Notes under the pieces: generated by a model
What the model was told of the DNA's origin: nothing
The model's input: the letters and a program-made list of their open reading frames with translations, nothing else
Databases searched by the model: none
Source: Spirochaetales bacterium
GTDB taxonomy: Bacteria > Spirochaetota > Spirochaetia > UBA9216
Assembly: GCA_016342585.1 (NCBI GenBank)
Contig: JAEINK010000013.1
Coordinates: forward strand, 1-64,000
Direction of reading: 5' to 3'
DNA: 64,000 nt
Shown: positions 26,692-35,598 of the stretch, one piece after another
How positions within the stretch are numbered: the first letter of the stretch is position 1
Layout: the number at the start of each line of letters is the position of its first letter
Program-made: the position numbers and the translations under genes

Positions 26692-27040
26692 AGATGCTCC
26701 CGAATAGTGCAAATAAACCGCTCGTAAGAATCAACGCGGGGATAAACAGCCAGGAGGCGAGGTCCGACAGAAATAGGGAATTTATATCATCAATGTTCTG
26801 ACTATTGGGACCTTGATCGAAAAAAATCCAGGTTAGATAGTTTTCGTTTGCTGCTGGTTCCGAAGAACTATATTCAATATAATCAGAACCTGGGTACATC
26901 GTTGTTATTGATTCTTTGTTCCCTGAATACATTTCTCCGAATTCTTTAAGAATAATTTCATCTGAAAAGGTGTTTTGTAAAAAGCAGGTAAAGAAAACAA
27001 TCAGGGAAATCAGTTTTGAAATTCGTCTAGAATTATTCAT
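26675..27040 (-). CDS. Small membrane protein with signal sequence
   Basis: 121 residues. An N-terminal signal-like segment (LISLIVFFTCFLQNTFS), a polar middle of about 60 residues, and a C-terminal membrane segment (WLFIPALILTSGLFALFG) are visible. GGAG precedes the ATG by six bases. No family was recognised. Its overlap with the next gene suggests that the two envelope proteins work together. The 172-base gap upstream holds no other gene. Confidence 0.6.
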   Translation of the reverse strand: MNNSRRISKLISLIVFFTCFLQNTFSDEIILKEFGEMYSGNKESITTMYPGSDYIEYSSSEPAANENYLTWIFFDQGPNSQNIDDINSLFLSDLASWLFIPALILTSGLFALFGSIYVMED

Positions 27041-27212
27041 AAACTTCTCCGGAAGAATAATAAAATTATATATTCGATGTACTTATAAAGTATAAATTCC
27101 GAAATTGAAGTTGTCTACATTTAATTCTCATAATAAGCCTGTAAACAAACAATTTCAAAAGTAGCGTGGATAGTCCCAAGTGAAGTATGGTTTGTAAAAG
27201 TATTTTATTCCC

Positions 27213-28187
27213 CTACTCAAATGGGAAATGATAATTCCAGGAATCCCTTAAATTATCACATATATCCATGACACGTATGATTTCACTGTGGGGCATGGAA
27301 GGTGCTTCTATAACACCTTTTGCTATACAATCCAGACATTCTTGAACTTCATATTTAAAACCAGTTAATTGGACCGGTATTTCATACTCTTTTATAAGAG
27401 TGTAATTTTCATCATAGAGCTTAATTGCTTCCGGATTATTTATGTTGGTAATTTCCAGATGACCTCTATCTCCATTTATGACTCCTCTTCTATTTAAGTT
27501 TGTATAGATAGTTGTTCGAAATGTGGCAAGCATTCCATTCTCATATATCAGGCTTACGTTTTCTTGCCCGTCTACTCCCGACGCTTTGTCAAAGATTACA
27601 GATGATTCTATAGTTTTAATTTTTGTTCCAAAGAACATCAAGGTAAAGTTGATTGGATAAACACCTAAATCGAGAAGGGCACCACCTGCGAGTGATTTTT
27701 CTCGTATTCTTTCAACATCATGAATATTATATCCAAGGTTTGAATCAACAGATGCTATATTTCCTAAAACACCACTTGTAATAATATTTGATATAATTTT
27801 GCGGGTAGGAAGATAGCGGGTATAAATTGCCTCTGCTAGAAGAAGATTCTTATCTTTTGCCATTTTTAAGACTTCTCTGGCCATAGTACTATTTGCAGTA
27901 AACGCTTTTTCGCATAGTACGTTTTTATTGTGGTTTAGTGCATCCTTTATCAGTTGATAATGATGAGAATGGGGTACTGCAATATAAACAAGATCTATTT
28001 TATCATCACTTAATAATTCATCATATGAACCGAAGGCTTTGTTACTCTTATAAGTTTTTGCAAACTCCTCTGCTTTTTCAAGAGACCTTGATGCCACACC
28101 ATATAAATTAATACCATCCATTAAATTAACAGTCTTTGCCATTTTAGTTGCTATATTACCACAACCAAGAATTCCAATATTGTTCAT
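27213..28187 (-). CDS. Gfo/Idh/MocA-family NAD(P)-dependent oxidoreductase
   Basis: 324 residues. The Rossmann motif GILGCGNIATKMAKT (4-18) and the segments YIAVPHSHHYQLIKDAL and NVLCEKAFTAN (with the conserved catalytic Lys in the CEK motif) identify the family. The C-terminal half is the alpha/beta substrate domain (GGALLDLGVYPINF). Closest in pattern to trans-dihydrodiol/glucose-fructose-type dehydrogenases, but the substrate cannot be set. It starts one base after the upstream gene's stop, with CAGGAG within that gene's end, so the two share a transcript. Confidence 0.88.
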   Translation of the reverse strand: MNNIGILGCGNIATKMAKTVNLMDGINLYGVASRSLEKAEEFAKTYKSNKAFGSYDELLSDDKIDLVYIAVPHSHHYQLIKDALNHNKNVLCEKAFTANSTMAREVLKMAKDKNLLLAEAIYTRYLPTRKIISNIITSGVLGNIASVDSNLGYNIHDVERIREKSLAGGALLDLGVYPINFTLMFFGTKIKTIESSVIFDKASGVDGQENVSLIYENGMLATFRTTIYTNLNRRGVINGDRGHLEITNINNPEAIKLYDENYTLIKEYEIPVQLTGFKYEVQECLDCIAKGVIEAPSMPHSEIIRVMDICDNLRDSWNYHFPFE

Positions 28188-28188
28188 A

Positions 28189-29373
28189 TCAAGTTAACTC
28201 CTGAAACTCTTTATCAGCGGATCGATATTCCCGCAATTCTCGCAAAACCTCTCGATCCAGAGGGTTTTTCCCCCGGGAGGGGAGTATCCGGTTTATATCC
28301 GTAAAATCGGAAGGATTGATGACGACCTCCAGTCCGAAGGAGGTAGAAACTTTGATACTGTTTTTACCCGCCTTAACGTGATGTCCATCCGGGGCAAGGG
28401 CGGCGGTTCCTGAATGGTGAATAGATTTTCGATTTTCCAATCTTTCTGTCCTGTCTTTCATGCATACACTTCTGCAGAATCCGCAGACCGTATAATACAA
28501 CCATTCTGGATCAAATACTGTTTTTCTATAATCTTCGAAAGCATTATCCCCGTCCTGCATTTGAGGATCGGATTTCTGAAGGGAGATGCAGAGGGCATCC
28601 AGTTCCGGTTTATTTTCCGGCAGGGGAGCTGCCAGTCTATAAGGGCTCCAGTTTGACCAGTCTCCCCGGGTAGATAGCCCTTCATATCCGGTGCAGCCGA
28701 TCCAGCAGCAGGTATTAGGCTGTTTTCTGCTTATGGTTTCTGTAATCCCTGCGATCCTTACCGTCTGTGACTCACCTGGATGTATCATGCCTACCGGACA
28801 TACGGTCGCACACATTTTACAGCCGTCGCAGGGGTTTTGTTCACAAAGCGGGTCTTCATCCAATACCGCGTCGGTAATCACGCTGCCCAGTTCGACAAGT
28901 GCTCCATATTCAGGAGTCATAAGGTTACCACTCCACCCAAGCCTGCCCAGACCGGCTGCGACCCCTGCATATCTATGGGAAAACTCGGGATGGAATTCTG
29001 TCATCTCGGTGATATCGGCAGCGCCTTTCTCGGGAAGGTAGTTGTTGTTTATATTCACATTCACAGCACGGTATCCTAGGCTTTCCAGAGATTGAACCAA
29101 TATGTCTCCGATAGAATACAATCTTTGTACTGTCGCTTTTCTGTCTATACAGTGTGATTTCCAGTCTCTCTTTTCAAGGAAACTGGTAGTCCTATTCTTA
29201 TCCAGGGCAATGGCAAAGGAGATGACCGATCTTGCGCCAGGCATAAGAGTCTCTGCATTGCCGGAGGGTGGGGAGTCGGCCAATCGTTCCACAGAGGTGA
29301 TCCCCGCAAGGTGGGCTCCCCCCTGAAGAGCTATTTCTTTTATTTGTAGGGACAACACTTTCATGTGCTTCAT
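28189..29373 (-). CDS. 4Fe-4S protein related to epoxyqueuosine reductase (QueG)
   Basis: 394 residues; the ATG three codons later (29364) is an equally possible start. A ferredoxin motif, CDGCKMCATVCPVG (about 183-196), resembles QueG and reductive dehalogenase iron-sulphur domains. A second cluster of Cys, VCGFCRSVCMKD (about 311-322), has only three of the usual four ligands close together; CCWIGC may add others. The length and unusual second motif argue against a plain QueG. The cofactor and substrate are unknown. It is co-transcribed with the oxidoreductase downstream. Confidence 0.7.
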   Translation of the reverse strand: MKHMKVLSLQIKEIALQGGAHLAGITSVERLADSPPSGNAETLMPGARSVISFAIALDKNRTTSFLEKRDWKSHCIDRKATVQRLYSIGDILVQSLESLGYRAVNVNINNNYLPEKGAADITEMTEFHPEFSHRYAGVAAGLGRLGWSGNLMTPEYGALVELGSVITDAVLDEDPLCEQNPCDGCKMCATVCPVGMIHPGESQTVRIAGITETISRKQPNTCCWIGCTGYEGLSTRGDWSNWSPYRLAAPLPENKPELDALCISLQKSDPQMQDGDNAFEDYRKTVFDPEWLYYTVCGFCRSVCMKDRTERLENRKSIHHSGTAALAPDGHHVKAGKNSIKVSTSFGLEVVINPSDFTDINRILPSRGKNPLDREVLRELREYRSADKEFQELT

Positions 29374-29416
29374 TATATTATAAAAATGGAATTTTTCTTA
29401 TCTTAATATTCCATCT

Positions 29417-29542
29417 ATGATTGGATATGCACTAAGTGAAATTGATCTTATTCCTGATTTTATACCATTTTTAGTATATTTGGATGAGTTATAAGTTATT
29501 CCCGTATTGATTACAGTGTCAATAAAGTTAATCTTTAATTAA
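29417..29542 (+). pseudogene. DUF1232 (YkvA-like) gene fragment with in-frame stop
   Basis: The frame reads YALSEIDLIPDFIPF then VYLDEL, the signature of DUF1232 membrane proteins. A TAA at 29492 interrupts it, and the same frame continues with VIPVLITVSIKLI, the usual next segment. The N-terminal part is missing. The remainder of 29374-29677 is AT-rich and shows nothing else. Confidence 0.65.
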
Positions 29543-29677
29543 AAATTAGATAAAACACGAAAAAAAGTTTTAGAGTAACCTATAAAATTAAAGAAAAATA
29601 CCTCAACTACAACAGCTTTCGGTATTGTATGGAATCTAATACTTTCATAAAATTGAATAGATATTATAGAATTATAC

Positions 29678-29762
29678 TACCAGAGACGAGACTTGAACTC
29701 GTACAGGATATTATCCCGGGGGATTTTAAGTCCCCTGTGTCTACCAATTCCACCACTCTGGC
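29678..29762 (-). tRNA. tRNA-Leu (anticodon UAA)
   Basis: The acceptor stem GCCAGAG pairs with CTCTGGT (first pair G-U), with discriminator A and no encoded CCA. The anticodon stem GGGGA/TCCCC encloses a loop with TAA. A long variable arm typical of leucine tRNAs (CGGGATAATATCCTG region) and the T-loop GTTCAAGTC are present. Total 85 bases. Confidence 0.95.
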
Positions 29763-29782
29763 ACTAACTTAATAGTGTTGGT

Positions 29783-29811
29783 ATTTTACCGATTCGAAAG
29801 GGGTTGGTCAA
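29783..29811 (-). promoter_or_regulatory. Promoter of tRNA-Leu
   Basis: On the minus strand TTGACC (29811-29806), a 17-base spacer and TAAAAT (29788-29783), about 20 bases before the tRNA. Confidence 0.75.
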
Positions 29812-29887
29812 CTGATTTTTTATAAATATATTTTGCTAATTTTGGTCAAATAGATTATCCTTACTAAAACACTAAGAGAGGTATTTT

Positions 29888-30073
29888 ATGGCAGCAAAAA
29901 GAAAACGTTCTAAATCTCCAAGTCTTATTTTAATGGTTCTGGCAGTTTTTTTTCCTTTTTTAGCAGTATTATTATATAAAGGTCTGGGCAAAACATTTCT
30001 TATCAATGTCATTTTATGCATTCTTGGGTATGTTCCGGGGATTATCCATGCCTTCTGGGTACTGCTTAAATAG
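29888..30073 (+). CDS. YqaE/Pmp3-family small membrane protein
   Basis: 61 residues. A basic N-terminus (AAKRKRSKS) precedes two membrane segments (LILMVLAVFFPFLAVLL and FLINVILCILGYVPGIIHAF). The pattern P-F-L-A-V-L around the first segment and GYVPGIIHAFWVL in the second are the Pmp3/YqaE signature. These proteins affect membrane potential and stress tolerance. AGAGG lies before the ATG. Confidence 0.85.
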   Translation: MAAKRKRSKSPSLILMVLAVFFPFLAVLLYKGLGKTFLINVILCILGYVPGIIHAFWVLLK

Positions 30074-30088
30074 CACTCATAAATAATA

Positions 30089-30122
30089 AAAAAGACCGGG
30101 GCGTTTCAGTTCCCCGGTCTAA
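30089..30122 (-). terminator. Intrinsic terminator of the four-repeat protein gene
   Basis: AGACCGGGG (30093-30101) pairs with CCCCGGTCT (30112-30120) across a ten-base loop. On the minus strand it is followed by a TTTTT run, 31 bases after the stop at 30151. It may also stop the convergent YqaE transcript, although no T-run follows on that side. Confidence 0.85.
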
Positions 30123-30150
30123 TTATTCTGATAAAACAATCTGATATTTA

Positions 30151-31779
30151 CTATTCTACCTGTACCAGCTCTGTCCCGGGGTAGCTTCGATCCATCTCTT
30201 CGGCAGTAAGCCCCACCGACTGGTAAAGATCCATTAAATCTATCTGGGATTTATCAAACTCAGGTTTTACGCTTCCCCACCATTGTTCCTTCCAGTTATA
30301 GGTCGCCAGGGTCGCATATCCATTGCTGGCCGGTTTGAATTGTATGAAATTGTAATTGGGATATACCATTATCTTATAATCCCCAATAATTGTCTGATTA
30401 AGGCCCTGTTTCAGGACAGCATTCCTGTCTACTCTGGAGTGGTTATCCTCAACTCGCGGTGCGGCAGGCTGAGCCGGCTGGTGGGAAGGGGAGCTGTTTC
30501 TCTGGCTACTTGCAGCAGCAGACTGGTTTGGTGCCGGAGCGGCTCTACCAGGGCCTATCATGGGGCCCGAGGGGTTCCCCTGGGGTGTTGGGGTTGCTGG
30601 AGTATCCTCTCCCCGATGGATCTGGTTTGTCCCTCTTGCTTGAACGAGGTTTTCTCCGGGATATCCCCTGTCCAGCTCCTCGGGTGTTAACAGTATGGAT
30701 TGATAGAGGGCTGTTAGGTCTACGATGGATTTATCAAAATCATCAACCATGCTGATCCAGTATTGCTTTTTCCAGTTGTAGCTGGCCAGGGTCGGTGTAC
30801 ATGTATTCACGGGTCTGAAACAAATTATTTCCGAGTTTGCGAAGGTAAGGACCCAGTAATCACCAAAGACCATATGGTGAGCATCGTCGCTTAATACAGC
30901 AGTCGAATCGACTCTGGGAAGTTCCTCGGAACTCGATGGTCTTGAGGGCTGGGACGGACTTGCCGGAGTCGTTTGCTGGTTATTGTGATTATTCGGATTG
31001 GGCGCGTTGGAAGCTGTGGCCTGAACCAGGTTTTCTCCGGGGTATCCCCTGTTCATCTCCTCTTCGGATAGCAGGCATGAATCATACAGGGAAGGGAGAT
31101 CGATTAGGGATATGTCAAAACTATCGGTTTTACTAATCCAGTACTGCTTTTCCCAGTTATAACTTGCCAGGGTGGGTGTGCATGTGTTAACAGGTCGGAA
31201 ACATATTGTGCTTGAATTTTCGAAGGTCAGCACCCAGACGTTTCCGAAAACCCGGTGATGGGCATCTTCGCTCAGTACAGCATGATTATCGACCCGGTAG
31301 TAACTTCCCGAGGCGGGGTGCGGTTCTGCCGGATAGGGTTTGGGCGATTCTTCAATTATAGTCTGCGATTGGCCGGGGCCGGTTGGACGGGGCTGAACCT
31401 GATTTTTACCGGTAGCCTGCACCACATTCCTTCCGGGGTAGTCCCTGTTAAGCTCTTCCGGAGTAAGGATGACAGAAGAGTAGAGGTCGAGCAACGGAAT
31501 ACTGTTTTTATCGAATCCTGCCGCCGGTGTGCCAACCCAGTATTGTTCCTTCCAATTGTACTGGGCAAGGATTATTGTATTCTCCGATGACCTGAACCTG
31601 AGGATGGGGTAGTTGGGGAAAACAACAACCTTGTAGTCTCCAATGAATGTGTTTTGAAGATTTTCCTTTAAAACAGCGTTTCTATCGACTCGGGCAACCG
31701 AGGAATTCTGTGCTGAGAGGTTAAAAGAAACAGCAATTAAAAATAAAACGATTATTAAACTTATTTTACAATTTTTCAT
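30151..31779 (-). CDS. Secreted protein with four copies of a 93-residue repeat
   Basis: 542 residues with a signal peptide (ISLIIVLFLIAVSFNLSA). Four repeats lie at about 30-122, 162-254, 289-381 and 449-542. Each opens with RVD..AVL, has a strand core (FGDYWVLTF), the signature ASYNWKKQYW, an aspartate-rich helix (FDKSIVDLTALYQS) and closes with LTPEELDRGYPGENLVQA. Repeats 1 and 4 resemble each other, as do 2 and 3. Linkers are long and rich in Pro, Gln, Ser and Asn. No known domain was recognised; the repeats suggest a tandem binding module. A terminator follows. Confidence 0.7.
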   Translation of the reverse strand: MKNCKISLIIVLFLIAVSFNLSAQNSSVARVDRNAVLKENLQNTFIGDYKVVVFPNYPILRFRSSENTIILAQYNWKEQYWVGTPAAGFDKNSIPLLDLYSSVILTPEELNRDYPGRNVVQATGKNQVQPRPTGPGQSQTIIEESPKPYPAEPHPASGSYYRVDNHAVLSEDAHHRVFGNVWVLTFENSSTICFRPVNTCTPTLASYNWEKQYWISKTDSFDISLIDLPSLYDSCLLSEEEMNRGYPGENLVQATASNAPNPNNHNNQQTTPASPSQPSRPSSSEELPRVDSTAVLSDDAHHMVFGDYWVLTFANSEIICFRPVNTCTPTLASYNWKKQYWISMVDDFDKSIVDLTALYQSILLTPEELDRGYPGENLVQARGTNQIHRGEDTPATPTPQGNPSGPMIGPGRAAPAPNQSAAASSQRNSSPSHQPAQPAAPRVEDNHSRVDRNAVLKQGLNQTIIGDYKIMVYPNYNFIQFKPASNGYATLATYNWKEQWWGSVKPEFDKSQIDLMDLYQSVGLTAEEMDRSYPGTELVQVE

Positions 31780-31874
31780 GTCATAACTTTAAACAAGGTG
31801 TTTTTATCTGTCAATAAAAAAAATCAGCACCTGAACCCCTGCTGTAAACCTGTTGTGAAGCTGTCCCTTCTCTG

Positions 31875-33869
31875 CTATTTAAACTGGGCCTTCATCTTGG
31901 CAAAGAGGTCTTCGGCAAGTTCATCGTCCATATTGTTGTCCGGTTCATGGAATTCGACAAGCTCTGCGGGGATCTCTTCCAGGAACTTGCTTGGCCCTGT
32001 CTCCATGACTTCCCGCATGATCCGCCTGGTTCGGCAGCAGGTCATGAAGAGTTTTTCCCGGGCGCGGGTTATTGCCACATAGAAGAGGCGTCTCTCTTCC
32101 TGTATATTATCAGGATTCTCTTCGAGGGCCCGGGCATGAGGGAGGATCTGCTCTTCAACACCGGCAAGGAAAACAAGATCAAACTCAAGTCCTTTGGCCG
32201 AATGAATGGTCATAAGGTTCACCTGACCTTCCTCTTCTCCCTCTTCACTCTGGTTCATAAGGGTTATCTTGTTCAGGTAGGTACCCAGTTTGGGACTCAG
32301 ATTATCCGGATTTGACTCCCACCGATCGAAAAAGTCACAGAAACGGAGTATATTCTGAAACTTCCATTTGGCGACCTTGTCATTGGTATGGTGCTCCTGA
32401 AGGAGGTATCCCCAGAAGTCGATGGCGTCTATGAAGGAGCGGAGTACATCGCCCTTTTTTCTCTCCTGATCGAAACGGGTGCGGTACATCTCCATGAGTG
32501 ACAGAAAATCTGCCAGGCAGCCTTTCAACCTATCTGAAAGGGGGGAGTCTTCAGCCCACCGCAGGGCGGAAATGGCGGAGTAGAGGGAAAATCCCCTCTC
32601 ATCAGCCACATTTCGGATTGTCTGTACGGTTTTGATACCGATTCCCCGCCGGGGTGTATTTATTATTCTGAGAAGGTTGACATCATCATCCGGATTCACG
32701 ATTACCCGCAGGTAGGCAATAACATCCTTAATCTCTTTCCGTTGGAAGAAACTTGTACCGCCGGAAACCTTGTAGGGAATGTTAAGATCAAGAAAGGCCT
32801 CTTCGATAGGGGCTGTCAGACTGTTGGTCCTGACTAACACACCCACATCATGGTATTTTCGACCTTCATTGACGACCCATGTACGAAGGGTTTCGGCAAT
32901 GAAAAGCCCCTCTCTGGTTTCATCCTCCGGGTAGTAGATCTGGATGGCTTTTCCAGAATCCATTCCAGACCACAAGGCTTTTTCCTTCCTGTTTGTATTA
33001 TTTGATATAAGCTGGTTCGCTGCATTCAGGATATTCTGGGTAGAGCGATAGTTCTGTTCCAGCTTGATCTCCTTAAGCTCGGGAAAGTCCTTTTCAAAAT
33101 TAATAATATTCTGATAGTTGGCCCCGCGCCAGGAGTATATGGATTGATCATCATCCCCGACCACACAAATGTTATGGTGTGCATCGGCGAGGAGTTTCAT
33201 GAACTCATACTGGTAGAGGGATGTATCCTGAAACTCATCGACCATAATGTATTTATACCTCTCCCGGTACCCCTCCAGAACATCGGGATACTCTTTGAAG
33301 AGTTTGACCGGGAGGACAATAAGATCATCAAAATCGACGGCGTTGTAGACCTTCAGGTGATTCAGATACTCAATGTAGGCAGGTCGCCACATATCGTTTG
33401 TACCATCCCATTTGATCCGGTTGGTTTTTATTCCGGAAAAAAGGTTTGAGAGCATATAGGGATCAAAACCATCGGCGGGGATTTTTAACTCCCTTCCGAC
33501 ATCTTTTATCAATGAAATTTGATCGGTCTGATCATATATGGAAAAGTTTTCACGGAATCCGAGATGACTGATGCTCTCTTTGAGAACTTTAACCCCGAAG
33601 GAGTGAAAAGTAGAGACGGTCAGGTTGGAAAGTTTTTTCCCCGTAAGGCTTTTAACCCTCTCGGCCATCTCTTTAGCCGCCTTATTTGTAAAGGTCAAAG
33701 CAAGGATCTGAGACTGGTGGATACCTGAATCGAGCATATGAGCCATGCGAAATGTAATAGTTCTTGTTTTTCCTGATCCTGCTCCGGCAATAATGAGGAG
33801 AGGACCCTCAAGGGTAACCGCTGTTTCGTATTGCTCGGCGTTGAGCTGGGATCGTAATTCTTCAGACAC
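31875..33869 (-). CDS. UvrD/PcrA/Rep-family SF1 DNA helicase
   Basis: 664 residues, close to Rep in length. All SF1A motifs are present: GAGSGKTRTITF (about 30), TFTNKAAKEMA, VDEFQDTSLYQY (about 215), DDDQSIYSWRGA, QNYRSTQNIL, TIHSAKGLEFDLVF and FYVAITRAREKLFM. It unwinds DNA 3' to 5' in repair and replication restart; PcrA, UvrD or Rep cannot be told apart here. The C-terminus ends shortly after motif VI, with a short acidic tail. The next gene lies 21 bases upstream and may share the transcript. Confidence 0.93.
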   Translation of the reverse strand: MSEELRSQLNAEQYETAVTLEGPLLIIAGAGSGKTRTITFRMAHMLDSGIHQSQILALTFTNKAAKEMAERVKSLTGKKLSNLTVSTFHSFGVKVLKESISHLGFRENFSIYDQTDQISLIKDVGRELKIPADGFDPYMLSNLFSGIKTNRIKWDGTNDMWRPAYIEYLNHLKVYNAVDFDDLIVLPVKLFKEYPDVLEGYRERYKYIMVDEFQDTSLYQYEFMKLLADAHHNICVVGDDDQSIYSWRGANYQNIINFEKDFPELKEIKLEQNYRSTQNILNAANQLISNNTNRKEKALWSGMDSGKAIQIYYPEDETREGLFIAETLRTWVVNEGRKYHDVGVLVRTNSLTAPIEEAFLDLNIPYKVSGGTSFFQRKEIKDVIAYLRVIVNPDDDVNLLRIINTPRRGIGIKTVQTIRNVADERGFSLYSAISALRWAEDSPLSDRLKGCLADFLSLMEMYRTRFDQERKKGDVLRSFIDAIDFWGYLLQEHHTNDKVAKWKFQNILRFCDFFDRWESNPDNLSPKLGTYLNKITLMNQSEEGEEEGQVNLMTIHSAKGLEFDLVFLAGVEEQILPHARALEENPDNIQEERRLFYVAITRAREKLFMTCCRTRRIMREVMETGPSKFLEEIPAELVEFHEPDNNMDDELAEDLFAKMKAQFK

Positions 33870-33890
33870 CTGTATGTTTACCTCTGTTGT

Positions 33891-34370
33891 TTATATCTCT
33901 TTAATAAAAAATGAAAATGCCTGTACACCAAGGGTTGCGACAATGGAGACGATAATACCGGAGATGATAACACCTCCAAGAGCGGCAAGTATGGTTTTTC
34001 TTTTACTCATTCCTAGGATCCAGGCTCCCAGAGTCCCTGTATAGGCTCCGGTGATGGGGAGGGGGATGGCCACAAAAAACATTATTCCCAAATAACCGTA
34101 TTTATCTACTTTTTCCTGAACCTTGTGGCGGGCACTCTCGATGAATTTTGTAAAAAATCGATCATACCAACCCATCTTCAAAAACAATTTGTGGAAGGTA
34201 GATAGAAACAGGAAGACTAACGGCGCGACAAGTGCATTTAAACCCACACAAAGGGGGTAGGCTGCCACCAGGGGTATCCCATTGGCCAGGGCATAGGGTA
34301 TGGCTCCCCTTAATTCAGAAATGGGGAGAATGCTTAAGAAGGCGGAAATAAGAATAGTGTTAAGTTCCAT
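33891..34370 (-). CDS. COG2426-family membrane protein (small multidrug-export-like)
   Basis: 159 residues with about four hydrophobic segments. The start ELNTILISAFLSILPISELR and the motif FFVAIPLPITGAYTG are characteristic of COG2426. The family is often annotated as small multidrug export, but transport has not been shown for most members and the fold relates to DedA/SNARE-associated proteins. It precedes the helicase gene by 21 bases. Confidence 0.8.
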   Translation of the reverse strand: MELNTILISAFLSILPISELRGAIPYALANGIPLVAAYPLCVGLNALVAPLVFLFLSTFHKLFLKMGWYDRFFTKFIESARHKVQEKVDKYGYLGIMFFVAIPLPITGAYTGTLGAWILGMSKRKTILAALGGVIISGIIVSIVATLGVQAFSFFIKEI

Positions 34371-34430
34371 ATGTAAGGATTAAGCCAGAAACAGGCCGGT
34401 TTTGCAATACCGAACAGGGATGTTTCCTGT

Positions 34431-35597
34431 TTATTTTTTAGACTCCTGATGCCCGGGGAAAAGGACTTTCAGGGGTTTCCGCTTCACATCAATGGCATTA
34501 ACACCACATATTTCATGACAGCAGTAGCACCTTATGCATTTTGAGTAGTCCACACTTACTTTCCTGTGTTCTCCCCGGCCTGTAAACTCAAGGGCTGCTG
34601 CGGGACAGATTCTTATGCAGTCTCCACAATAAACGCAAGGTGCCTTATAAAAGACGGGGACCGGAGCAAATTTCTCTCTTACTTTTCGGATAACATTAGG
34701 CAGAAGAAAATCTTCAAGCTGACTTTTTCTGGAGGTCATGGGGATTTTCTCGAAGTCTTTTATGGTGAGAGGAAGCGGATCGCAACCGACAACCTCTACC
34801 TCTTCAAAGGAATCAAGCCAAATTCCTCTGGAGAGGGCCTCTGTATTTATGGGGATCTGCTCGGGGGCATAACCGATCAGCGAGCATGCTGTAACATCCA
34901 TAGCCAGAAGATTGGATGAGGCTAATACTACACCAATCTCTCTGGGGTTCCCCGCTGCGGGTCCATGACCCTCCATACCGATAATCCCATCCATAAAGGC
35001 GTAGTGGGCCATTATACCCGTATTCAGGTCAACAATCATGGAGGCAAAGCCTTCCCGGCTGGGATGACTCAAGTGGAAGGGACTTTTCAGAAGAGAGGGA
35101 ATAAGACCAAACAGATTTTTCATCGCCCCCGTGTAGTACATGAGCTGGTGGGTTTTCAGTTTTGGAAGGCTGATGACCAGATCCACCTCCTCCAGAATGG
35201 AGGTCACCGTAAACTGTCTGGTCACTTTTCCTTCGGGACACTTCAGATTGAACTTTCCTGCGGTGAAATCGACCCAAATGGCATCATTCTCATCAGTCAC
35301 CTGGCGAAGTCCAGACTTTCTTCCCGTGTAGCCCGGTTTCTGAAAACCGGGACTGTCACCCACAAGGATTTGTTCGGCCCCGGCCTCCCTTACCACCCGG
35401 ATAGCCGCCTCAAGAAAGACAGGGTGGGTGGAGAGGGATTTTTCCGGCGGAGCGTCAAAAAGGATATTTGGTTTCAGAAGGACGGTCTTACCCTCCACGG
35501 CAAGCTCTCCTGCCAGTTCAACAGCATCCTTAAGAGCCTGATATACTAATTCCGATGTATACTCATGGCAGGGGATAAGACCGACCTTTTTATTCAT
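34431..35597 (-). CDS. DUF362 protein with two 4Fe-4S clusters
   Basis: 388 residues. The N-terminal 290 residues match DUF362 (VLLKPNILFD near 41, LPKLKTHQLMYYTGAMKN near 145). The C-terminus carries two ferredoxin motifs, CVYCGDCIRICPAA (about 322-335) and CIRCYCCHEICGVN (about 352-365), with all eight cysteines. An iron-sulphur oxidoreductase is likely, substrate unknown. Its start is one base after the stop of the DUF4340 gene, so it is probably the last gene of the Gld-type ABC operon, an unusual addition. Confidence 0.82.
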   Translation of the reverse strand: MNKKVGLIPCHEYTSELVYQALKDAVELAGELAVEGKTVLLKPNILFDAPPEKSLSTHPVFLEAAIRVVREAGAEQILVGDSPGFQKPGYTGRKSGLRQVTDENDAIWVDFTAGKFNLKCPEGKVTRQFTVTSILEEVDLVISLPKLKTHQLMYYTGAMKNLFGLIPSLLKSPFHLSHPSREGFASMIVDLNTGIMAHYAFMDGIIGMEGHGPAAGNPREIGVVLASSNLLAMDVTACSLIGYAPEQIPINTEALSRGIWLDSFEEVEVVGCDPLPLTIKDFEKIPMTSRKSQLEDFLLPNVIRKVREKFAPVPVFYKAPCVYCGDCIRICPAAALEFTGRGEHRKVSVDYSKCIRCYCCHEICGVNAIDVKRKPLKVLFPGHQESKK

Positions 35598-35598
35598 A

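Noticed and set aside
28189..29373. Calling this gene queG outright
   Set aside because: The second iron-sulphur motif has only three close cysteines and the length and order differ from typical QueG.
34965..35549. 194-codon plus-strand frame opposite the DUF362 gene
   Set aside because: It is antisense to a gene with intact ferredoxin motifs, with no domain or ribosome site of its own.
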